Positions 9,305-17,177 of a stretch of 64,000 bases of DNA are shown here, in pieces. Both the position numbers and the translations under genes were made by a program. Each line of letters starts with the position of its first letter. The stretch's first letter is position 1. Source of the DNA: Mangrovimonas sp. TPBH4 (GTDB taxonomy: Bacteria > Bacteroidota > Bacteroidia > Flavobacteriales > Flavobacteriaceae); contig NZ_LBIO01000017.1 in assembly GCF_001280505.1 (NCBI RefSeq), positions 1 through 64,000 on the forward strand. The letters run 5' to 3'. The notes under the pieces are model-generated. The model made no database searches and was not told where the DNA came from. It saw only the letters and a list, made by a program, of their open reading frames with translations.

Positions 9305-10131
9305 GGCAACAACATCTGAACCAATACAGGAAAGTGATCTGAAGGATATTGCAGGTTCCAATTATCACTCAAAACCGCATATTTTTCAACAGTGATATTT
9401 TTACTGGTAAAAATAAAATCGATACGCTTGGTCACCGGTTCCTCAAAATGGAATCCATTAAAGGTCCCTTCAGGTCCAAAAGCGACCGTAGCGACAGCTT
9501 TGGAATCATTCAAACTTTTTGTAATGTATTGAACACTCTCATGTTCTGATTCCATGTTGAAGTCCCCTGATAGAACTACAGGATAATTGTTTTTATTGAG
9601 TTCCTTGATTTTTTCAAGAATCAAAATCGCACTGTTTTTTCTGGCCATTTCCCCAACATGATCAAAATGGGTATTGAACATCCAAAACTTCTGTTTGGTG
9701 GTTTTGTTTTCAAATAAAGCGTAAGTGCACACACGATTACACACGGCATCCCATCCCATAGAAACTTTGTCTGGCGTTTGGGACAACCAAAATGTGGAGG
9801 ATTCCAAGACCTTCAATTTGTCTTTTTTATAGAAAATAGCTGAATATTCACCTTCATCCTTACCGTCATCACGACCAACTCCCACATGATTATAGCCCGG
9901 CAACAGGCTTTCCATATCTTTCATTTGATTAGGCATCGCTTCCTGAACTCCTAATACGTCTGGCTCATAAAACTTAAGCTGATTGATAAAAAATGGTTTT
10001 CGGTTGGCCCAACTATTTTTGCCTTCTTTAGGATAATCCAACTTAATATTATAGCTCATCACTTTTAAGTCTTGTGCCTGTGCAAAAGTCAGGATGAGTA
10101 ATCCTAATGCGGTAACTATTTTCTTCATCAT
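9301..10131 (-). CDS. Exported endonuclease/exonuclease/phosphatase (EEP) protein
   Basis: A 276-residue protein with a signal peptide (about 1-19, ending AQAQ). The EEP metal-dependent phosphodiesterase fold is shown by YNIK (Asn28), QEA (Glu64), NTHFDH (His155), LSGDFN (Asp190/Asn192), RIDFIF (Asp239) and SDHFPV (Asp265/His266), so the full catalytic set seems present. The family includes DNases, inositol phosphatases and sphingomyelinase-type phospholipases. Exported forms are common in Bacteroidota and usually lack assigned substrates. It is the last gene of the PUL, with its start overlapping the stop of the GH43-like gene by 4 bp (ATGA), so translation is probably coupled. Inference: it may remove phosphodiester substituents from the glycan or simply scavenge phosphate. 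Confidence 0.85.
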   Translation of the reverse strand: MMKKIVTALGLLILTFAQAQDLKVMSYNIKLDYPKEGKNSWANRKPFFINQLKFYEPDVLGVQEAMPNQMKDMESLLPGYNHVGVGRDDGKDEGEYSAIFYKKDKLKVLESSTFWLSQTPDKVSMGWDAVCNRVCTYALFENKTTKQKFWMFNTHFDHVGEMARKNSAILILEKIKELNKNNYPVVLSGDFNMESEHESVQYITKSLNDSKAVATVAFGPEGTFNGFHFEEPVTKRIDFIFTSKNITVEKYAVLSDNWNLQYPSDHFPVLVQMLLP

Positions 10132-11978
10132 TCCACAAATATAACATCTGTTTTTTCTGAAATCCCATTTTCATTAAATGCTTCAATACAGAAATAATAA
10201 GGGGTATCACGATCTAAGTTTCTCATAAAATGTTTATTGGTATCGTAAACCAACCATGACTGATACAGCTTATCCGGAGCAATTCCCCAACGGATGTTAT
10301 AACCTTGTGCACCTTCTACAGGATTCCAAGAAAATGCAGCGTCTCTTCTATCCTTTTCACGCTTTACGGTAAATCCATCTACCTTTTTTGGCGACCCTCC
10401 TAATCCCAAACCAAATACCCGAAACTCCGACATTGCGAAATTTGCTCCAGGCACTTCCACATTTTTATAACGTACATACTTTGCCGCAACAGGAGTATCC
10501 AATACGATATAAGCGTTGGGCGCATCTATATTGCTATTGCTTCTATTTACAACAGTTTGCCATGTTTCACCATCTTCAGAGACTTCAATACTGAAGCGAT
10601 GTCTCAGCCCCTCTACACGCGTATAAATACCTGTTTCATAGTCATGGAAATTCAGTTGAAGGGCATAAATTTTCCCTGAGTGCAACATCTCTATTTCTAT
10701 CCATTGCTGATCATCATTGGCTTCGGCTACCCAAAATGTTTTAGGGTTTTCATCGGTTAGTACTTTGGAAAGAATTGCTTGGTTCGCATTTTTTTCCAGT
10801 GCTAATTCCGTTACGGTCACCTCATCATCATTTGAGGTGAATTTCATGATTTGCTTCAAAGACGAGGACACTGTTACGTTTCCTTTATACGACAGTAACA
10901 TCCAACCATTATGTTGCCCTGCTTTTGTAGGATGATTAGGTGCAAACCTTGGGTAGTCTCCATATTCTGTATTGGAATACATCAACCCTTCATCATCAAA
11001 ATAAGTTGGAAACATACACAAACGGCGTTCCCATTGGGCATTGGAAGCTAGTGCCATGGTTGCAAAATGCCAGTATTGCCCATTAGTTTGCTTAACAGTA
11101 ATACCATGCCCTGCTCCATTTGTAAAACCACCAGGTTTAAAACTCATAGGGTTATTCTTCATATAAGTAAATGGGCCAAGCGGTGTATCTCCAATATACA
11201 CACCATCCGCATAGACATTAAACTGCGTTCCGGGTGCGGCATACTGCAAATAGTATTTTCCGTTGTGTTTGGTCATGGAGGCACCCTCCATATACCCTTC
11301 TTTCAAGGTTGGATGAAAATTGTTTTCACCAAAACGTTCCCAACCATGCTCTTCTTCAACCAGGTTGATCAAATCCTTTTTCACTCCCGTTTCCAAAAAA
11401 CGATCATCCTTGTTCAACATTTTCACATGAAGCGGATACACGTTGGAAGACCCCCAATACAAATAGGTTTTACCATCATCATCGATGAACAATTCCGAAT
11501 CCTGAATGTTATTGGAAATAGAAGGTGTAGGCGTCCAAGTGCCTTTTTTAGGATCGTCTGTATACAGGATACTGCCGTAACCTGCTGGATCACCTGCAAA
11601 ATACACCAAGGAATCTTTATAATTAAAGGCAGTTGGCGCATTGCAACCTTCAAAGAACCACTGTTGCGGCTTGATGAAATCCCAATTCACCAAATCCTTG
11701 GAATGCCAATACCCAAATGATCGCGTTACGAACATATAGTATTCGCCACGAAATTCAATCACCGCAGGATCGGCTCCAGAACGATAGGATAAATTTCTAC
11801 TGGAATTGTAAACCATATAGGTATAGTCAATATCCAAGGGATTGCAATAGGTTTGACTTTCTCCCTTTTGTTCATTTTTTTCAATTGGCACAGCTTCCTG
11901 AACGGTTTCTTGTTTCTTTTCAGAATTACAGGATACCAACAGCATCAAGGCCAATAACAGTATTCCAATATGTTTCAT
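10128..11978 (-). CDS. GH43-like beta-propeller lipoprotein with discoidin and FN3 domains
   Basis: A 616-residue lipoprotein (lipobox LVSC, Cys17). Residues about 45-340 form a GH43-type five-bladed propeller: RSGADPAV gives the putative base Asp70, IQDSELF gives Asp160, and YMEGASM gives the putative acid Glu231. Residues about 390-525 look like an F5/8 type C (discoidin/CBM32-like) module and about 535-616 like fibronectin type III. GH43 enzymes mostly act on alpha-L-arabinofuranosides, beta-xylosides or beta-1,3-galactans; which applies here is unknown. The gene lies 3 bp after the sulfatase and is translationally coupled to the EEP gene. Lipid anchoring plus a carbohydrate-binding module suggests action on side chains at the envelope. 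Confidence 0.8.
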   Translation of the reverse strand: MKHIGILLLALMLLVSCNSEKKQETVQEAVPIEKNEQKGESQTYCNPLDIDYTYMVYNSSRNLSYRSGADPAVIEFRGEYYMFVTRSFGYWHSKDLVNWDFIKPQQWFFEGCNAPTAFNYKDSLVYFAGDPAGYGSILYTDDPKKGTWTPTPSISNNIQDSELFIDDDGKTYLYWGSSNVYPLHVKMLNKDDRFLETGVKKDLINLVEEEHGWERFGENNFHPTLKEGYMEGASMTKHNGKYYLQYAAPGTQFNVYADGVYIGDTPLGPFTYMKNNPMSFKPGGFTNGAGHGITVKQTNGQYWHFATMALASNAQWERRLCMFPTYFDDEGLMYSNTEYGDYPRFAPNHPTKAGQHNGWMLLSYKGNVTVSSSLKQIMKFTSNDDEVTVTELALEKNANQAILSKVLTDENPKTFWVAEANDDQQWIEIEMLHSGKIYALQLNFHDYETGIYTRVEGLRHRFSIEVSEDGETWQTVVNRSNSNIDAPNAYIVLDTPVAAKYVRYKNVEVPGANFAMSEFRVFGLGLGGSPKKVDGFTVKREKDRRDAAFSWNPVEGAQGYNIRWGIAPDKLYQSWLVYDTNKHFMRNLDRDTPYYFCIEAFNENGISEKTDVIFVE

Positions 11979-11981
11979 AGC

Positions 11982-13673
11982 TTATAATTTTGTATCTTTT
12001 TCTGTTATAGGGTCATAGGAAATTCCTGTATTACCTCGTAAACGCTCGAATTGTTTGTAAGCACGCTCCACCTTCTCTTTTGGAGCTTGCTCCAACTCCT
12101 TTTCCGTTACTTGATATTGTGCTTCCAATTCCGCTAGGCGCTTTCTTAATTGGGATTCAATGTCGTCGTATTCAGGGTTCTCAATTTGATTGTGAATTTC
12201 CTTAGGATCCTCTTCCAAATCATATAATTCCCATGTATCGATATCATCATAAAAATGCATCAGCTTATACCGATTGGTTCGGATGCCATAATGCTTTTTC
12301 ACCATGTGAAATGCTGGATAATCGTAATAATGATAATAAACAGCATCTCTAAATTCGGTATCTGCTATGGTATTTTCCAATAATGGGCGAAGTGATTTCC
12401 CTTGCATATCTTCAGGGATGTCTACCCCTGCATAATCCAAAAATGTCTCGGCAAAATCCAAGTTTTGAGTCAAGGCAGTTATTTCACTCCCTTCCTTAAT
12501 ATGGTCTGGATATTTTACCAATAAGGGCATTGCTAGCGATTCCTCATACATGTAACGCTTATCAAACCAGCCTTTTTCTCCTAGATAAAACCCTTGATCT
12601 GTAGTGTAAATCACGATGGTATTTTTATCAAACCCCGTTTCCTTTAAATAATCCAACACACGACCCACACCTTCATCCACGGATGCTATGGTTGCCAAAT
12701 ACTCCTGAAGATAGCGTTGTCCTTTCCATTCAGCCAAGTCTCTTCCCGATAAATGAGCATCGTGAAAAGCATCATTTTTTGCTTGATAAGCCTTATCCCA
12801 TGCAGCACGTTGCTCTGCTGTCATTCTATCAAAATCTGCCGTCCAAGGGTTCCATGCCAATTCTGGACTTCCCTTTTCCTTGGTCATTTTTAGGTCATGA
12901 CCTTCATACATATCCTTATAAATGGTTTGCAATTGCAGCTTGGACCCCAAGGAGCCTTCGTGAGCTGTAAAATAGGTGTCGGGCAATGGAAATTGAACAG
13001 AATCAAACTTATTGGCATGTCGCAGGGCAGGCATCCAGTTTCGGTGGGGTGCCTTATGTTGCAACATGAGCATAAACGGTTGATTGCTGGCCTTCATTCT
13101 GTTTAAATATGCCAAACCTTCTTCGGTGATAATATCTGTGGCATAGCCTTGAATCCTTGTCGTATCAACCCTTTTGGTGTTTTTATTGACTGAAATAAAA
13201 TCAGGGTTGTAGTAATTGCCTTGATCTGTTAAAATATTCCAATAGTCAAATCCCTCAGGATTCCCGTGCAAATGCCACTTTCCAATAACTGCTGTATTAT
13301 AACCAGCCTTTTGCAATAGTTTAGGAAATGTTTGTTGGCCGCCATCAAACTGCTCGCCGTTCATTCTGAAACCATTGACATGACTGAATTTCCCTGTCAA
13401 CACCACTGCCCTACTAGGTCCACAAATGGAATTGGTACAAAAGTTATTTTTAAACAATACCCCCTCTTCGGCAATACGATCGATGTTAGGCGTTGGCGCC
13501 AATTGGCTTATGGGATGCCCATACGCACTTATGGCTTGCTCCGCATGATCATCGGCCATGATGTATACAATATTGGGTCTTTTATCTTCTTGGATAAATT
13601 CATTTTGCTCTTCCTTTTCCTTACAAGATTGCAGCACGAAAAGAACACAAGCTATATATGTTAAATATCTCAT
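11982..13673 (-). CDS. S1-family sulfatase lipoprotein
   Basis: A 563-residue formylglycine-dependent sulfatase (family S1 by the CxPSR core). The motif SICGPSRAVVLTG places the residue to be converted to formylglycine at Cys84. Metal ligands are visible as ADDH (Asp41/Asp42) and TTDQG, and GKWHLHG supplies the usual Lys/His pair. The N-terminus has a lipobox LQSC (Cys17), followed by KEKEE, an acidic stretch of the kind linked to surface export of lipoproteins. The overall pattern recalls S1 enzymes acting on 6-sulfated sugars, but I cannot assign the subfamily. It needs an anaerobic or FGE-type maturase encoded elsewhere. Its start overlaps the esterase stop by 4 bp. Its presence implies a sulfated substrate. 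Confidence 0.87.
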   Translation of the reverse strand: MRYLTYIACVLFVLQSCKEKEEQNEFIQEDKRPNIVYIMADDHAEQAISAYGHPISQLAPTPNIDRIAEEGVLFKNNFCTNSICGPSRAVVLTGKFSHVNGFRMNGEQFDGGQQTFPKLLQKAGYNTAVIGKWHLHGNPEGFDYWNILTDQGNYYNPDFISVNKNTKRVDTTRIQGYATDIITEEGLAYLNRMKASNQPFMLMLQHKAPHRNWMPALRHANKFDSVQFPLPDTYFTAHEGSLGSKLQLQTIYKDMYEGHDLKMTKEKGSPELAWNPWTADFDRMTAEQRAAWDKAYQAKNDAFHDAHLSGRDLAEWKGQRYLQEYLATIASVDEGVGRVLDYLKETGFDKNTIVIYTTDQGFYLGEKGWFDKRYMYEESLAMPLLVKYPDHIKEGSEITALTQNLDFAETFLDYAGVDIPEDMQGKSLRPLLENTIADTEFRDAVYYHYYDYPAFHMVKKHYGIRTNRYKLMHFYDDIDTWELYDLEEDPKEIHNQIENPEYDDIESQLRKRLAELEAQYQVTEKELEQAPKEKVERAYKQFERLRGNTGISYDPITEKDTKL

Positions 13674-14557
13674 GGTGTTTTGGTTTTAATAATTGTTGTT
13701 TGAATGACTTCGTTATTCAAAACTGTACTTTCAAAAAAGGAAAAGACCTTATCGAGATCCTCAAATGGAATGGCGGATATCTCATGCCTTCCGCCTTTAA
13801 CTATATTGAAATAAAAAGGCGTTTCTAAAGTTTCTAACTTTTCCACAATCACTTCAGCCCCATCCAATAATAGATAGCCAGGTTGTTCAGGAGCGCAATA
13901 ATGATGTGGCGCAGATGAAAAAGGAACCAAATCGTCATCGGTTCCATGATAAAACACACTGGGAACTGCATTTGATTTTGTGATATACTCAGCATTCATC
14001 ACAGCGCCCGCACAGGAAAACATCCCTGCAAAAGTGACTGCTTTATAATTTTCCAATCCGTCCGTAAAATACTCTCGCATAAACACTGCATTCAAGGTGG
14101 CTTCCGCGCCCGCACTACTGCCCCCGGAAATAATATAATTGGTATTCACATGCAATTTCTCAGCATGATCCACCACATATTTAGCCGCATCGAGATAATC
14201 GATAGCCGCCTGTTTGAATACGTTCATTTTCTCCTCTTTAGGACAATCGCAGCCAAACCCTATTTTGGTACCTTTTCTTAACAATCTATAGGAAATGGAA
14301 ATACCTATGTAGCCATTTTGAGCTGCGTATTCACAAAGCTGGGCATCGTCCTTAAAATCACGCGCGCCACCTACAAAACCTCCCCCATGCATCCATAACA
14401 AAGTTGGAAGTTTATCTCCAGATTTGATATTTTTTGGTGTATAAACATCCATTTTTAAAGTATCGTCTCCTTTTATGGCATAGGTATAAGTGTTTTTTAC
14501 CTGAGCCGAAAACGGTAAAGCGAGCAATAAAAAACAGAATGTGATAAAATGTTTCAT
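13670..14557 (-). CDS. Exported alpha/beta hydrolase (carbohydrate esterase-like)
   Basis: A 295-residue protein with a signal peptide (about 1-19, ALPFSAQ). It has the HSL/BD-FAE type layout: oxyanion-hole HGGG (57-60), nucleophile motif GSSAG with Ser148, an Asp in HGTDDD (near 207) and His258 in GGRHEI. These enzymes remove acetyl or related acyl groups from glycans or small esters. It starts immediately after the GH2 stop with no gap and overlaps the sulfatase start by 4 bp, so it is embedded in the enzyme part of the PUL. Probable role: periplasmic de-esterification before glycosidic cleavage. The acyl group is not predictable from sequence. Confidence 0.82.
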   Translation of the reverse strand: MKHFITFCFLLLALPFSAQVKNTYTYAIKGDDTLKMDVYTPKNIKSGDKLPTLLWMHGGGFVGGARDFKDDAQLCEYAAQNGYIGISISYRLLRKGTKIGFGCDCPKEEKMNVFKQAAIDYLDAAKYVVDHAEKLHVNTNYIISGGSSAGAEATLNAVFMREYFTDGLENYKAVTFAGMFSCAGAVMNAEYITKSNAVPSVFYHGTDDDLVPFSSAPHHYCAPEQPGYLLLDGAEVIVEKLETLETPFYFNIVKGGRHEISAIPFEDLDKVFSFFESTVLNNEVIQTTIIKTKTP

Positions 14558-17167
14558 TTAGTTTATTTTTTCAATTAACACACCACTAATAACAGGCGTC
14601 CCTTCCACAGGATTCAAAGAAACCGTCAAGCCTTGATTATTGTTGATTTCCAAAGTCGAGGTCAATGTAATACCATATTTTTCAGGATAGGTTTGAGCCA
14701 TATTAAATCCTTTTTCTATTAATTCATCATTTAAATACACATCAAAAACGCGTTGTTGTTTTTGGGTTTCTTCCCTTGATTTCGATAAATTATAAATGTT
14801 TTCCGAAGGTTTAATTTGGGGTTCAACAAAGAATAATTTCACTCTGTAATTGCCATTTGAAAGATCCACTTTATAAGAAGAACACCCCTCCAACATAGTT
14901 TGAAACAAAGGTTCGGAAGTCGTGTTTCGGATGTTGTGCGGCATACCTTGATTTTTGTCTTTGGTCATCCCATAGGCCTTTCCGTCTACATAACCATATT
15001 CACCATTTACATATTCCTGATCAGGAACAAAAGTGATTTGTTGTGCTTCGTCTGTAAAGAAAAAATGAGCTCCCATATTGATTCCAAAACGATCGAAACC
15101 TTCAAAATTCAACGAGCTTGCTTTCACCACTTCAATACATTCCACTTCTTCTCTATTTTCTGAAACAACCATTATGCAATTCGTTCCATTTACAAAAGGC
15201 ATTTCCATGTCAGCAATACCATCCGCAAAAGCAAAATCTTTAAGTTTTTTGTCATTGAGATATACTGTTGCATTTGATTGGTTGCCATATATTTTTACTG
15301 GATAGGTGTTTTCTCCAATTAAGGTCAAACCAGATAAATTGGTTGCCGCAATATGTAGAAACGGTTCGGCATCATCTAGCACAGACTTATACCAATAAAA
15401 AATATCCTTAGGTGTTCTGTCATACTGTACCAATCCTTTTTGGTTGACATGTGGAATGGCATCACCTCGAAACTCGGAGCCAAAATCGGAAAAATTCCAT
15501 GCCGTCATCCCTGTCATAAAAGGTCGCTTTTTTATTTGCTGCACATAAGATTGGTGCAATTTCAACTGATAATCTATTGAAAAATCAAACTTTTTTGGGG
15601 TCTGTGTGTAAATCCGAACATCGGCTCCTGGACCGTATTCAGACAATAACATGGAGCGCTTTGGAAATCTTCGTTGCTGGTTATCCAAAAAAGTACCTAA
15701 CCCTTCAATTTCGGCATCGTACCATCCAAAATATAGATTCCAACCCAGAATCATTGGCAAGTCGGCAATACCAGTTTCATTATATACTTCATTCAAATGA
15801 CAGGCCATAACCGTAAGGTGATTGGGAGCCATATCTCTCGTTAAGTTTTCCAATTGCTGAGCCAGATCCAACGTGATTTTTTTTAGTTGGTTCTTTTCTT
15901 CTTCCGAAGATTTTCCGTCGAAAGCCAATCTCAAAAAGATCTCATTCATATACCCAAACATCACTACCGAAGGGAAATTGTAATACTGTTTGATATGCTC
16001 CTTTTGCATACTGATAGACGTTTCAAAAAACGCTTTGGAATCCGTAACTTTATTCACAATAGGAATTTCCGTCCAGACCAAAATCCCAAGTTTGTCACAC
16101 ATTTCATATAATTCTCGACTATGAGGATAATGGGCAAACCTAATGACATTTGCCCCCATATTTTTAATGAGCTCGATGTCCTTTTTCTGAAGTTCTAAAG
16201 GAACCGCATTTCCATAACCTTTATAATCCTGATGACGATTAACTCCTATAAGTTTGATGGGTTTGCCGTTTAAAAAGAATCCTTTTTCAGAATCTACAGA
16301 AACCCAACGAAACCCCACATTGGTCCACTTATAATCCAAGACATTTTCCTGCTCGTCCAATAATGTTAATTTCAAACGGTACAAATACGGAATTTCTGGA
16401 GACCACAATTTGGGATTAAAGATCTCGGGCAGTTTTATTTTGAATTCGTTGGAAGTTCCCGAATGCAACTTTAAAGATTCTGTTCTCGACTTAAGATTAT
16501 TGCCTTCTGAATCCAAAAGTTCCAATTTTAGTTGAACCTGCGTTTTGGCAGTAGCTAAGTTTTCCAAAATAGCGGTTACTTCAATCCCCGCCTTTTCTTC
16601 CGAAACATGCTTATAATTCACATAAAATCCATCCGAAGCAAAATCCGTGACACTAAAATGTTGCTTGGGTAACGTAATGAGTTCTACGTCCCTGTAAATA
16701 CCACCATAAAACGTAAAGTCGGCATCCAAAGGCGGAATGTTTTCATTGTGGGAATTATCAACAACAACTTCAATCAAGTTGTAAGCATCGTAATTTAGAA
16801 AGGAGGTAATATTGAAACTAAAGGCTGTATACCCTCCTTTGTGATTGCCTACATTTTTTCCATTCACATATACCGTTGCCTCTTGGTTGACTGCATTAAA
16901 TTTTAAGTAATGAATCTTTTCATTGTCTTCCGAAGCAATAAAAACCTGCTTTTTATAGTACCCCAAACCTCTTCGGTAGCCAGGCTGGTCATCAAACGCA
17001 TCCTCCAAATTCCAGGTGTGCGGAATGTTTACCGATTGCCACTCAACCTTATCTTCGGAATATTGCCAACCGCTATTTATCGTTTTGGTTTGCCCAAGAA
17101 TTTCAACACTACTTCCTATGAGAAAAACCAGAAAAAGAATAATCTTATTTTTAATTGGGATGGGCAT
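14558..17167 (-). CDS. GH2 family glycosidase with C-terminal malectin-like domain
   Basis: 869 residues from the ATG at 17167; the longer frame would need a TTG at 17185, and the ATG is followed directly by a good signal peptide. GH2 domains run in the usual order: sugar-binding jelly roll (about 30-170), immunoglobulin-like (about 170-285), TIM barrel (about 290-590). The catalytic acid/base lies in GYMNE (Glu409) and the nucleophile in LLSEYG (Glu510). Residues about 685-869 look like a malectin (CBM57-like) domain. GH2 activities include beta-galactosidase, beta-glucuronidase and beta-mannosidase; specificity is open. It sits 10 bp after a GH3 gene and abuts the esterase, so it belongs to the PUL enzyme set. 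Confidence 0.87.
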   Translation of the reverse strand: MPIPIKNKIILFLVFLIGSSVEILGQTKTINSGWQYSEDKVEWQSVNIPHTWNLEDAFDDQPGYRRGLGYYKKQVFIASEDNEKIHYLKFNAVNQEATVYVNGKNVGNHKGGYTAFSFNITSFLNYDAYNLIEVVVDNSHNENIPPLDADFTFYGGIYRDVELITLPKQHFSVTDFASDGFYVNYKHVSEEKAGIEVTAILENLATAKTQVQLKLELLDSEGNNLKSRTESLKLHSGTSNEFKIKLPEIFNPKLWSPEIPYLYRLKLTLLDEQENVLDYKWTNVGFRWVSVDSEKGFFLNGKPIKLIGVNRHQDYKGYGNAVPLELQKKDIELIKNMGANVIRFAHYPHSRELYEMCDKLGILVWTEIPIVNKVTDSKAFFETSISMQKEHIKQYYNFPSVVMFGYMNEIFLRLAFDGKSSEEEKNQLKKITLDLAQQLENLTRDMAPNHLTVMACHLNEVYNETGIADLPMILGWNLYFGWYDAEIEGLGTFLDNQQRRFPKRSMLLSEYGPGADVRIYTQTPKKFDFSIDYQLKLHQSYVQQIKKRPFMTGMTAWNFSDFGSEFRGDAIPHVNQKGLVQYDRTPKDIFYWYKSVLDDAEPFLHIAATNLSGLTLIGENTYPVKIYGNQSNATVYLNDKKLKDFAFADGIADMEMPFVNGTNCIMVVSENREEVECIEVVKASSLNFEGFDRFGINMGAHFFFTDEAQQITFVPDQEYVNGEYGYVDGKAYGMTKDKNQGMPHNIRNTTSEPLFQTMLEGCSSYKVDLSNGNYRVKLFFVEPQIKPSENIYNLSKSREETQKQQRVFDVYLNDELIEKGFNMAQTYPEKYGITLTSTLEINNNQGLTVSLNPVEGTPVISGVLIEKIN

Positions 17168-17177
17168 GAATCTACTT

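Noticed and set aside
11067..11720. 217-codon open frame on the plus strand
   Set aside because: Antisense to the GH43-like gene with clear catalytic motifs; low-complexity and no signature of its own.
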